Origin: Hyphomicrobiales bacterium
Lineage (GTDB): Bacteria > Pseudomonadota > Alphaproteobacteria > Rhizobiales > Beijerinckiaceae
DNA length: 36,851 nt
Reading direction: 5' to 3'
NCBI GenBank assembly: GCA_019246665.1
Contig: JAFAQA010000134.1
Coordinates: forward strand, 1 to 36,851
Shown here in pieces: positions 10,536 through 20,900 of this stretch. Both the position numbers and the translations under genes were made by a program. Below the pieces are notes generated by a model. That model saw nothing but the letters and a program-made list of their open reading frames with translations, made no database searches and was not told the DNA's origin. Within the stretch, counting starts at the first letter, position 1, and every line of letters begins with the position of its first letter.

Positions 10536-11112
10536 GGGCAAGCCACAAATCGGAGGTCACTCCTCTTCGTATCAGCTTTTTCGAAGCCGATAAAAATTGA
10601 GCGCTGCGCGAAACGAAATCCGCAAACGAGCGATTTAGGCTGGGCCGATCGATCGCGCCGGGAAGCCGAAGTCGCGGGCTCGGTGCTGGGGCTGCGGAAT
10701 CCTTTTCAAATGGCCAAAACGCATGCGCGCGAGCGAGCTCATGATCAGGCCCGCGGTCAGAAATTGCGGCCGCACGCGAGACGAGAGACGCCAGAACAAT
10801 TGCCCTTTCGCCTTTCTTTTCGAATGCTTTGGTTTTCGCGAGATCGACTTCATTTCCGCCATGTTTTCGGTCGAGAACTCGTCCAGGCAGGGGCGCGGCA
10901 AGTTATCTTCCACCTCACATCCTCTCGGCTTCGCGTGAAGACGCGGTCCGATTGCTGTTGGCATTGGCATGAAATCTGACACTCCTCCGGCCGGCGTGCA
11001 TGAAATCTCCGCAAGCGAGATTTTGCCGCGCTCCGAATCGAGCCCGTCGCGTGGCCGTGACTTCGACGCGCCCGTTCAGCCCAACTATCGACACTCGGCG
11101 CGCGAGAGCCAA

Positions 11113-12537
11113 ATGGCGTCACGACGCAGGGTCCTTTTCGTCACGCCCGAAATGGCCGATTTCGTGAAGGTCGGTGGTCTCGGCGAAGTTTCGGCGGCAT
11201 TGCCGCGAAGCCTCCTCGGGAATTGCGATGTCCGCGTCCTCGTGCCGGGATATCGGGCCGTGCTTGTGCGTCGCGATGAAATCGAGCTCGTCGGCACCTT
11301 GCCGGCGCTCGCTGGCATCCCGCCCTGTGGGCTTGGTCGCATGGCCACGAGCGATGGGCTCATCGTCTACATCGTCCTGTGCGACGAACTCTATGACCGG
11401 GATGGCACGCCCTATGTCGATGCGCAGGGCGGCGACTTCTCCGATAACGACATTCGTTTCGCGAGGCTTTCGCTCGCCGCGGCTCAGATGGCCGAAGGCC
11501 GCGCCGATCCGGATTGGGCGCCAGACCTCATCCATGCCAATGATTGGCCATCGGCGCTCGCGCCGGCCTATGCGAGTTGGCGGGGCGTGAAGACAGCCTC
11601 GCTGCTCACCGTGCACAACCTCGCCTATCAAGGAGTGTTCGATGCGAACCGCCTCTCCGCGCTTGGGATTCCACGATCGGCATTCACGGTGGACGGCGCG
11701 GAATTCTACGGGAAGCTGTCCTTCCTGAAAGCAGGCATCTTCTATGCCGCTCATGTCACCACGGTCAGCGCGACCTATGCGCAGGAAATCACACGGCCGG
11801 AATACGGTTGCGGCTTACACGGCCTCCTCGCCGATCGCGCCCGACAGGGCCGGCTTTCCGGCATTCTCAACGGCATCGACGAGAGCTGGGATCCGCGCAA
11901 GAGTGACCCCTGGCCGCAAAACAGATTCGACATGAGCGCCTGGAAGGGCCGCAACGCCGATCATATCCGCACCGCCTTTTCGCTCGCCTTGGCGCGTGGC
12001 CCGCTCTTCGCGATCGTGTCGCGGCTCGTGCATCAAAAAGGGCTCGATCTTGCGATCGAGGCGGCGGAAACCATTCTTGCCCATGGCGGGCAATTGGTGG
12101 CGACCGGGAAGGGCGAGCGCCGTTTCGAGGAGGGCATGCGCGATCTCGCGCGACGTCATCCGGGCGCAGTCGGCGTGCGCATCGGCTTCGATGACCGGGA
12201 AGCGCGGCGCCTGTACGCGGGGAGCGATTTTCTTCTCATGCCGTCGCGATTCGAGCCTTGCGGCTTGAGCCAGATGTACGCGCAGAAATATGGGTCACTG
12301 CCGATCGCCTATCGGACCGGCGGCCTCGCCGACACGATCGAAGATGGCGTGACGGGCTTCCTTTTCAACAAATTCAGCCGAGACGGATTGACGAACGCCA
12401 TCGGCCGTGCGTTCGAGGCGCACAAGTCGAAGCGCGAAATGCGCCGCATGCGGTTGAGCGCCATGGCGCGGAAATTCGATTGGAAGCGCTCCGCCGCCGA
12501 TTATTTAAGACTTTACCATCGCGTGGCGGCCGCTTGA
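11113..12537 (+). CDS. glgA: Glycogen synthase (GT5)
   Basis: Start MASRRRVLFVTPEMADFVKVGGLGEVSAALP chosen. The tracked ORF opens at 10969 with a 48-aa non-homologous-looking extension. SRFEPCGLSQMYAQKYGSLPIAYRTGGLADTI is the GT5 signature. Confidence 0.93.
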   Translation: MASRRRVLFVTPEMADFVKVGGLGEVSAALPRSLLGNCDVRVLVPGYRAVLVRRDEIELVGTLPALAGIPPCGLGRMATSDGLIVYIVLCDELYDRDGTPYVDAQGGDFSDNDIRFARLSLAAAQMAEGRADPDWAPDLIHANDWPSALAPAYASWRGVKTASLLTVHNLAYQGVFDANRLSALGIPRSAFTVDGAEFYGKLSFLKAGIFYAAHVTTVSATYAQEITRPEYGCGLHGLLADRARQGRLSGILNGIDESWDPRKSDPWPQNRFDMSAWKGRNADHIRTAFSLALARGPLFAIVSRLVHQKGLDLAIEAAETILAHGGQLVATGKGERRFEEGMRDLARRHPGAVGVRIGFDDREARRLYAGSDFLLMPSRFEPCGLSQMYAQKYGSLPIAYRTGGLADTIEDGVTGFLFNKFSRDGLTNAIGRAFEAHKSKREMRRMRLSAMARKFDWKRSAADYLRLYHRVAAA

Positions 12538-12695
12538 GGCAACCGCTTTCCCACAAGAGCATGACATTGCTGCAAGCGGGCTTCGGGCAATTGAGCCGCG
12601 AGGTCCGGAACTTCCCCGCATGCTGGCCGGTTGCTCGCGAAGCCTGGGGCAAAGCTTGGCGCAAAGGCGTATGATCGCGACGGGAAACCTGTTCG

Positions 12696-14897
12696 ATGAA
12701 TGATGCCAGCATGGTCCCGGCGCTCGACAAGGCAACGCTCGCGGCCCTTGCGGAAGCAAGGCACCCCGATCCATTTTCCGTGCTGGGGCCGCATGCCGCA
12801 CCGGGCGGGCGAGTGCTGCGAGCCTTCCTGCCCGGAGCGCTCGCCGTTGATGTCCTTGCCCGGCATGGTGAGAGCCATCTCGGCCGACTTGAGCAGGCAA
12901 GCCCCGCGGGACTGTTTCAAGGCCTGATCGCGTCCCCGGAGCCTTATGTGCTGCGCATCCAATGGCCCGGCGCAGTCGAGATCACGGAAGACCCTTACGC
13001 TTTCGGAACTCTCCTCGGCGACGTGGATCTTCATCTCCTCGGGGAGGGGCAGCACTACGAGCTCGCCTCCTGTCTCGGCGCCATGCCGATCGAGGTCGAC
13101 GCCATAAGGGGCGTGCGTTTCGCTGTCTGGGCACCCAATGCGCGACGCGTCGCTGTCGTCGGTGATTTCAACGCATGGGATGAGCGCCGTCATCCGATGC
13201 GGCTTCGCCATGGCGCGGGCGTCTGGGAGCTTTTTGTGCCGCGCATCGGGCCGGGGCAACGTTACAAATACGCCCTCCTCGGTCCGCACGGCGAAAAACT
13301 GCCCCACAAGGCCGACCCCGTCGCAAGACTCACCGAGGCAGCGCCGGCGACCGCCTCGATCGTCGCGGAGGCTGAGAATTTCACCTTTACGGATGATGAT
13401 TGGATGGCCGGCCGGAGCGGCCGCCACAACAAGCACGCGCCGATCTCCATTTATGAAGTCCACCTCGCCTCATGGCTGAAGAGGCCGGGCGACGATACGC
13501 CCCCCTCTTGGGACAGCGCCATCCAACGTCTGATCCCCTACGTGGCCGAGCTCGGCTTCACGCATATCGAGCTCATGCCGATCGCGGAGCACCCTTTTGG
13601 CGGCTCCTGGGGCTATCAACCGCTCAGCCTTTTTGCGCCCACCGCGCGCTACGGCGCGCCGTCGGATTTCGCGCGCTTCGTGGATGCCTGCCATGAGCGC
13701 GAGATCGGCGTCATCCTCGATTGGGTGCCGGCTCATTTTCCCTCGGACCCCCATGGGCTTGCCCGCTTCGACGGGACCGCGCTCTACGAGCATCAGGACC
13801 CGCGCGAGGGTGTCCATGAGGATTGGAACACGCTGATCTACAATTTCGGACGCGGCGAGGTTCGGGGCTTTCTCACCGCCAGCGCTCTTCACTGGTTAAA
13901 AGGCTTTCACGTCGACGGGTTGCGCGTCGACGCCGTGGCCTCGATGCTCTACCGCAATTATAGCCGCAAGCCAGGCCAATGGATTCCCAACATCCATGGC
14001 GGCGTCGAGAACCTCGAAGCCGTAGCTTTCATTCGGCATGTGAATGGCGTGGCGCATGAGCGCTGTCCAGGCACCATGATGATCGCCGAGGAATCGACAG
14101 CGTGGCCCGGCGTCACCCGGCCCGTGTCGGAAGGCGGCCTCGGCTTCGATTACAAATGGAATATGGGCTGGATGCACGACACGCTCCGCTTCATGGAGCG
14201 CGCCCCGATCCATCGCCGCTGGCATCATGAGGACCTCACCTTCGGCCTCATTTACGCTTTTTCCGAAAACTACGTGCTGCCGCTCTCGCATGACGAGGTG
14301 GTGCATGGAAAAGCTTCGTTGATCGGAAAGATGCACGGCGATGATTGGCAGAAATTCGCGTCGCTGCGCGCTTATTTCGGCTTCATGTGGACGCATCCGG
14401 GCAAGAAGCTTCTCTTCATGGGCGGCGAGTTCGCGCAATGGCGCGAGTGGGATCACGACGCGGGCCTCGAATGGCATCTTCTCGCCTATGATCGCCACCT
14501 CGGCATTCGGCATCTCGTTCGCGACCTCAACCACGTCTATCGCCAGGAAGGCGCGCTGCACGCGCTCGATGCGGACCCTTCCGGCTTTCGCTGGCTGATC
14601 CGCGAGGATTACGCCAATTCCGTCTTCGCCTATTTGCGAAGCGGGATGGGTGGCGCGCCGCCTGTGGTCGTCTTGTGCAATATGACGCCGTCGCCGCGGC
14701 TCTTCTATCGTGTCGGCGTCCCCCACCCGGGCGGTTGGCGCGAGCTCCTCAACACCGATTCAGCGCTTTATGGGGGCAGCAATCTCGGCAATAGCGGCTT
14801 CCTGCGAAGCGAGCCCGTCCCTAGCCATGGAGAGGCGCAGTCGCTCGAGCTCCTCGTCCCGCCCCTCGCGACCTTGATCTTGCGCCACGAGGGCTGA
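12696..14897 (+). CDS. glgB: 1,4-alpha-glucan branching enzyme
   Basis: 733 aa; [74 protein letters not shown]. Confidence 0.97.
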   Translation: MNDASMVPALDKATLAALAEARHPDPFSVLGPHAAPGGRVLRAFLPGALAVDVLARHGESHLGRLEQASPAGLFQGLIASPEPYVLRIQWPGAVEITEDPYAFGTLLGDVDLHLLGEGQHYELASCLGAMPIEVDAIRGVRFAVWAPNARRVAVVGDFNAWDERRHPMRLRHGAGVWELFVPRIGPGQRYKYALLGPHGEKLPHKADPVARLTEAAPATASIVAEAENFTFTDDDWMAGRSGRHNKHAPISIYEVHLASWLKRPGDDTPPSWDSAIQRLIPYVAELGFTHIELMPIAEHPFGGSWGYQPLSLFAPTARYGAPSDFARFVDACHEREIGVILDWVPAHFPSDPHGLARFDGTALYEHQDPREGVHEDWNTLIYNFGRGEVRGFLTASALHWLKGFHVDGLRVDAVASMLYRNYSRKPGQWIPNIHGGVENLEAVAFIRHVNGVAHERCPGTMMIAEESTAWPGVTRPVSEGGLGFDYKWNMGWMHDTLRFMERAPIHRRWHHEDLTFGLIYAFSENYVLPLSHDEVVHGKASLIGKMHGDDWQKFASLRAYFGFMWTHPGKKLLFMGGEFAQWREWDHDAGLEWHLLAYDRHLGIRHLVRDLNHVYRQEGALHALDADPSGFRWLIREDYANSVFAYLRSGMGGAPPVVVLCNMTPSPRLFYRVGVPHPGGWRELLNTDSALYGGSNLGNSGFLRSEPVPSHGEAQSLELLVPPLATLILRHEG

Positions 14898-14912
14898 AAT
14901 GAGGGCCGAGCG

Positions 14913-17045
14913 ATGAGCGAAGCCGAGCTGCGCGAGCTCGCCATCCAGGCGGGTGTTGCTCCCGAATGGAAGGATCTCACCGGGGTCACCCACGCCGTCG
15001 CGCCGCGGACGCTTCGTGCCCTTCTGACGATGCTCGGCTTTCCGTGCGGCAATGCGGGCGAGCTCCATGACAGCCTGAGGCGTATCGAGAGCAGCACGGG
15101 AGATGCCGCGACGCCGAGCCTCGTCACGACACGCGCCCGCGAATCGCTCGTCCTGCCGGCTTTCGCGACGAAGGCGCGGCGCGCCAGGCTCACCTTTGAA
15201 GACGGCGCCCGACAGGACCTTGAGCTCGAGGAAGGGCCTGGACGAGGGGGGCGCATCCTTCCGGGGGTCGAGCGACCCGGATATCATCGCCTGGAGATTG
15301 GCGGGGCGGAAGTGACGCTTGCGGTCGCGCCGCCGCGCTGCTTCACGATCGAGGATGTTGCGCCAAGGGAGCGCATCTTCGGCCTCGCGGCGCAGGTCTA
15401 TGGATTGCGCCGCTCGGGCGATGGCGGAACGGGCGATATGGGCGGCGTTCGCGCGCTCGCAATGGCGGCCGCCCAGCATGGCGCGGATGCGCTGGCGCTG
15501 AGCCCCTTGCATGCGCTTTTCTCGGCGGATCCGAAACGCTTCGGGCCTTATTCCCCCTCGAGCCGACTTTTCTTGAATCCGCTGCACGCCGATCCTTCCA
15601 TGGTCTTCGGGCCTGAGCGGGTGCGCGCGGCGGCGCAGGACACCCAACTGAAAAACGAGATGGCCGAACTCGAAAAGCTCGAGCTCGTCGATTGGCCGCG
15701 CGCCGCGCATGCCAAGATGGCGCTTTATCGCGCCCTCTTCGAGAGTTTCGAACGCCTCGAGCTCGCCAGTCGCCCTCCGGCGCGGCTCGCGGCCGATTTC
15801 CTGGATTTCGTGAAGGAAGGCGGTGAGCTTCTCGCCGGGCATGCGCATTTCGAGACCTTGCACTCAGCTCGCCTCGCGGCGGATCGCAAGGCTTGGAATT
15901 GGCGCGATTGGGAAAGCTCCTGGCGCGATCCCGAAAGCGCCGAGGTCGCGCATTTCGCCAAGCTCCATTCGCGCGAGGTCGAGTTCCATTTCTTCCTGCA
16001 ATGGCTCGCGGACCGATCGCTCGCAGTCACCCAGGCCGCCTGCAAGGATGCGGGAATGCGTATCGGCCTCATTTCCGACCTCGCGATCGGCATGGACGCA
16101 GCGGGGAGCCATGCCTGGAGCCGGCAGCGCGACATCCTGGTCGGCGCGAGTGTCGGCGCGCCGCCCGACTACTACAACGCCAATGGCCAGAATTGGGGCC
16201 TCACCGCCTTCTCGCCCCATGCGCTCGTCGCAGAAGGCTTCGCGCCCTTTCTCGCGACCTTGCGTGCCGTGCTGCGGCATGCGGGTGGCGTGCGCATCGA
16301 CCATGCGATGGGGCTGATGCGGCTCTGGCTCATTCCGGAAGGCGCGGCACCGACGCAAGGAGCCTATGTGTCCTACCCGGTCGAGGACCTCTTCACATTG
16401 GCCGCGCTCGAATCCTGGCGGCATCGCGCCATTGTCATCGGCGAGGATCTCGGCACGCTGCCGCATGGATTTCGCGAACGGCTCGGCGGCCAGGGCATCG
16501 CCGGCATGCAGGTCCTGCGTTTCGAGCGAGACGAGCATGGTTATTTTCGACCCCCCGAAAGCTGGCGATCATCGGCCATCGCGATGACCGTCACGCATGA
16601 TCTTGCGCCGACAGCGGGCTGGTGGTGTGGCCATGACATCGACATGCGCGCTTCGCTCGCCGCGTCCTCGCCTGCCTTTGCCGACGCCGAGGCGCTCGAG
16701 GCCGAGCGGCGGGCGCGCGATACGGATCGCCGGTTTCTCTGGGGCGCGCTGTGCCATGCGGGGACTGGGACCGGCGAGCAGCCGGCACCGGAAGAACCGC
16801 AAGGGGTGGTCGATGCCGCGGTCCGCTTCACCGCCTCGACTCCGTGCGGCCTCGCGCTCCTGCCGCTCGAGGATGCGCTCGGCATGATCGAACAGCCGAA
16901 CTTGCCGGGGACGATCGATGAGCATCCGAATTGGCGGCGTCGGCTTCCTGGCGACGCCGCGGCGCTTCTCGACATCCCCGCGGCCGCGTCGCGGCTGGAG
17001 ATGATGCGGGATCGATGCACCAAGAAGCCTGCGGAAGGTCAATGA
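14913..17045 (+). CDS. malQ: 4-alpha-glucanotransferase (GH77)
   Basis: 710 aa; RIGLISDLAIGMDAAGSHAW, VGAPPDYYNANGQNWGLTAF, VRIDHAMGLMRLWLIPEGA, VIGEDLGTLPHGFRE. Confidence 0.95.
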   Translation: MSEAELRELAIQAGVAPEWKDLTGVTHAVAPRTLRALLTMLGFPCGNAGELHDSLRRIESSTGDAATPSLVTTRARESLVLPAFATKARRARLTFEDGARQDLELEEGPGRGGRILPGVERPGYHRLEIGGAEVTLAVAPPRCFTIEDVAPRERIFGLAAQVYGLRRSGDGGTGDMGGVRALAMAAAQHGADALALSPLHALFSADPKRFGPYSPSSRLFLNPLHADPSMVFGPERVRAAAQDTQLKNEMAELEKLELVDWPRAAHAKMALYRALFESFERLELASRPPARLAADFLDFVKEGGELLAGHAHFETLHSARLAADRKAWNWRDWESSWRDPESAEVAHFAKLHSREVEFHFFLQWLADRSLAVTQAACKDAGMRIGLISDLAIGMDAAGSHAWSRQRDILVGASVGAPPDYYNANGQNWGLTAFSPHALVAEGFAPFLATLRAVLRHAGGVRIDHAMGLMRLWLIPEGAAPTQGAYVSYPVEDLFTLAALESWRHRAIVIGEDLGTLPHGFRERLGGQGIAGMQVLRFERDEHGYFRPPESWRSSAIAMTVTHDLAPTAGWWCGHDIDMRASLAASSPAFADAEALEAERRARDTDRRFLWGALCHAGTGTGEQPAPEEPQGVVDAAVRFTASTPCGLALLPLEDALGMIEQPNLPGTIDEHPNWRRRLPGDAAALLDIPAAASRLEMMRDRCTKKPAEGQ

Positions 17046-17139
17046 AGATCATCCAAAGAATCGGCTGAGCGCGCGCTCCTGGATTGCTTTGCGCCCCGGA
17101 CGTCCGCTTGTCGCCCTCATCGTCACAATTGATTTCGAT

Positions 17140-17172
17140 GTCAGTGGCAATTGGAGAGTCGGTGGCAACTGG
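17140..17172. promoter_or_regulatory. Two imperfect 15-bp direct repeats upstream of a TA operon (candidate autoregulatory operator)
   Basis: GTCAGTGGCAATTGG (17140-17154) and GTCGGTGGCAACTGG (17158-17172): 13/15 identical, 18-bp period, 38 bp before the antitoxin ATG at 17211. Confidence 0.5.
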
Positions 17173-17210
17173 CCGATGCATTTTTCTTTTAGGCTTGCTA
17201 TATCGTTATC

Positions 17211-17423
17211 ATGGCTGAAACGCTCGACATTGCTCGGCTGACGACGAAAGAACGCCTCGATCTCATCGGGAAGCTTTGGGACAGTTTGGCGCCCGAGGAC
17301 GTGTCCTTGACGCCCGCGCAGGACGCGGAGCTCGCATGTCGCATGATGACCTTCGACATCGACGCGAAAGCCGCCGTCCCGTGGGAGGATATCGAGACCG
17401 AGCCTCGCGGGCGGTCCCGATGA
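17211..17423 (+). CDS. Addiction-module antitoxin component (TIGR02574-like)
   Basis: 70 aa MAETLDIARLTTKERLDLIGKLWDSLAPEDVSLTPAQDAEL..., typical L..ERL.LI..LWDSL pattern; abuts toxin ORF. Confidence 0.85.
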   Translation: MAETLDIARLTTKERLDLIGKLWDSLAPEDVSLTPAQDAELACRMMTFDIDAKAAVPWEDIETEPRGRSR

Positions 17424-17720
17424 ATGCCGCGCGTTCTATTCACGGCCGCCGCGCGGGCCGATCTTGACGACGCGCTGAGCTGGTACGAAGCGCACGCCCC
17501 GGAGGTCGTGCCGCGATTTCGTGAAGCATTGCGGGCCGCGGTGGAGCGGATCGCCGCGAACCCAAAGCAGTTCCTTACCTCTTCGCACGAAACGCGCCGG
17601 GCGCTTCTTCGGCATTTCCCATATTTCGTCATCTTCCGCGAGACACCTCGAGCCGCGTATGTTGTCGCGGTATTTCACACGAGCCGCAATCCCAGGATTT
17701 GGCAGCGTCGGACCTTGTGA
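17424..17720 (+). CDS. Type II TA toxin, RelE/ParE family
   Basis: 98 aa MPRVLFTAAARADLDDALSWYEAHAPEVVPRFREALRAAVERIAANPKQF...RRALLRHFPYFVIFRE; ParE/RelE fold pattern; ATG immediately follows antitoxin TGA. Confidence 0.9.
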   Translation: MPRVLFTAAARADLDDALSWYEAHAPEVVPRFREALRAAVERIAANPKQFLTSSHETRRALLRHFPYFVIFRETPRAAYVVAVFHTSRNPRIWQRRTL

Positions 17721-17905
17721 TGGGCCACACGGCGGGATGCCTCATTTAGAAGTGTCTTGCCGCAGCATTTCGGGTAGAAAGGTGTGTCGGGCGGATTGCA
17801 TGACCTGCGCTCGGGTGCGCCCAGGAGGCACGAAAGGGCGCAGCTCAAGGGAACGCAAAAGACGGTCCGGACGTGCGATCCTGCCATGCCTTGGAGGACA
17901 GCGTC

Positions 17906-20900
17906 ATGGCGGAAATGCTGAAACGTAAGCAGGAGCGCCCGGTGGCGCATATCGTGGCGCCGGAAGCTGCCCGCGTCCATCTTGCGAGCGGCTTCGAGAC
18001 CACGCTCTTTTCACGCACCGATCCTGAGGACCTCGCCCGCCTCGATGGGCAAAGCCGCGCCGCCATCGCGGCCTCCGCTCTGGCGGTTCTCGCGGAGCCC
18101 CGGCCGCGGGGCAAGGCTCGCATCGCCTTGCGCGATGTCGTCGTCGACGACAGCGGCATGGACAAGGTGACGATCGTCGAGGCGATCAACGACAACATGC
18201 CGTTTTTGCTCGATTCGACGCTCGCCGAGATCGCCGAGCACGGGCTGACCCTGCGGCTGGTCGCTCATCCGATCCTTAGCGTCGACCGCGATGCAGCGGG
18301 CGCGCTCGTGGAGCTGAAAGGGGAAGCGCAGGCGCAGCTTCAGCCAGGTGAACGCCGCGAAAGCTTCATCCACCTGCATCTCGATCCCGTCGAGGACAGC
18401 GCCTTGCGCGGCGAGCTCATCGCGGGGCTCGAGCGCGTGCACGCCGAGGTGAGGCGGGCGGTCTCCGATTTTCCTTCGATGCGCGCGCGTGTGTTCGAGG
18501 CGGTGCAGGCCGCCAAGATCTCGCCCCCGCCGCTTGCCGCCCAAGATGTCGCCGAAGCGATCGCAATCGTGGAATGGATGCTCGCCGACAACTTCACCTT
18601 CCTCGGCGTGCGCGAATATCGCTTCGTGGACGACGACCAGAATGGCGATCTCGTCGGCACGAATGGGCTTGGCCTCTTGCGCGATCCCGACCTCAAAGTA
18701 CTTCGGCAAGGCAAGGAATTCGTCAACGTGACGCCCGAAGTGCGGACCTTCCTCGCGGAGCCGACACCGGTCATTGTCACCAAGGCGAACATCAAGTCAC
18801 GCGTGCATCGTCGCGTGCATATGGATTATGTCGGCCTCAAGCTCTACTCGCCCGAAGGGGTTTGCCAGGGCGAATTGCGCATCGTCGGTTTGTTCACGGC
18901 CAACGCCTATGACAGCCCGGTCGCCGCGGTGCCGTATCTGCGTCGCAAGGCCGAGGCCGTGCTGGCCCGCGCCGCGCTTGATCCGTCGAGCTATGCGGGA
19001 CGCGCGCTCAAGAACGTGCTCGAAATCTATCCTCGCGACGAGCTCTTCCAGATCGATGTCGAGACGCTCTACCACTTCGTTTCCGAAATCCTGACGCTCT
19101 CGGAGCGGCCTCGCATCCGGGCGCTCGCACGGCTCGACCGCTTCAACCGATTCGTCTCGATCCTCGTGTTTATTCCGAAGGACCGCTACGACTCCGCCAT
19201 TCGCCAGAAGGTCGGCGCTTTTCTGGCCCATCTCTATGCGGGTCGGCTTTCCGCCGCCTATCCGGCATATCCGGATGGCCCCCTCGCCCGCACGCATTTC
19301 ATCGTCGGCCGAGATGGCGGGGAAACGCCGGACGTGCCACGCGCTTCGCTCGAGGCCGGCATTGCCGCGATCGTGCGCAATTGGGTCGACGAGTTGCGCA
19401 GCGCCACGATCGGCCTCACGCCGGACCATCCCGGTGCCGGAGCACTCGAACGCTATCTCGAGGCCTTCGGACCCGCGTATCGGGCCGCTTATGGCGCCGA
19501 GGCGGCGCTCAACGACATCGCCATCGTCGAGGGCTTGGGCGAGGAAGGCGCACGTGCCGTGCGGCTCATCCCGCATGTCGGGGATGATTATCTTGCTTCC
19601 TTGAAGCTCTACACGCGAGGTCGATCGGTCTCGCTGTCGCAACGCGTGCCGATTCTCGAAAATTTCGGCTTCGAGGTGATCGACGAATCGAGCTACACCA
19701 TCGCGCCCGCAGGTGGCAGGCCGGTCTTCCTGCATGACATGACGGTGCGCCGCGCCGACGGGGCGGAGATCGAGGCGCGTGCGCTCGCTCCGCGCCTCGA
19801 GGAGGCCTTGATCGCCCTTGGCGAGGGCAACACCGAGAGCGATTCCTTCGACGCGCTGGTCCCCTCGGCCGGGCTCGCTTGGCGGGACGTCGCCTTGGTG
19901 CGCGCCTTGTCGCGCTATCTGCAACAGGCGACGATCCGCTACACCCAGGGCTATATGGCACAAGCCTTGGTGCGTCACGCGGAAATTGCCGCCGCGCTCG
20001 TCACCTTGTTCTACGCGCGCTTCAATCCTGAACTCGAGGAGGAGCGACGCGCGCAGGCCGAAGCCGCGACACGCGACGTGATCACCGAGAAGCTCAAGGA
20101 GGTCACGAGCCTCGATGATGATCGCATCCTTTCGCGCTACCTCAATCTGATCGACGCGATGGTTCGGACCAATTTCTTCCAGCGCGACGCCGGCGGGCAC
20201 CGACGTGAAGCGATGGCCTTCAAATTCGAGAGCGACAAAATCGAAGGGCTGCCCCTGCCGCACCCCTTGTTCGAGGTGTTTGTCTATTCGCCGCGCGTCG
20301 AGGCCGTGCATTTGCGCTTCGGGCGCGTGGCGCGCGGCGGCATTCGATGGTCGGACCGCCCTCAGGATTTCCGCACCGAAGTGCTCGGTCTCGTCAAGGC
20401 ACAACAAGTGAAGAACGCGGTGATCGTCCCGGTGGGCGCGAAGGGGGGGTTCTTCCCCAAGCGCCTGCCGCCGCAAACGCAGCGGGACGCCTGGCTCGCC
20501 GAAGGCACGCAGAGCTACAAGCTGTTCATCTCCACGCTTCTCGACATCACGGACAATATCGACGCAAGCGGCATCGTGCATCCGCCGGCGACGCTCTTCT
20601 TCGACGGCGACGACCCCTATCTCGTCGTTGCGGCCGACAAAGGCACAGCGACCTTCTCGGATACGGCGAATGCGATTTCCGAAGCAAAGCACCACTGGCT
20701 CGGCGACGCCTTCGCGTCCGGCGGCAGCCAAGGCTACGACCACAAGAAAATGGGGATCACGGCGCGCGGCGCCTGGGAAGCCGTGAAGCGCCATTTCCGT
20801 GAGATCGACATCGACATTCAGACCACGCCCTTCACGGTGTGTGGCGTCGGCGACATGTCGGGTGACGTGTTCGGCAACGGCATGTTGCTATCCCCGCACA

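Noticed and set aside
18797-20794. 665-aa minus-strand ORF inside the glutamate dehydrogenase gene
   Set aside because: Antisense of strongly conserved codons; no motif, consistent with high-GC codon bias suppressing stops.
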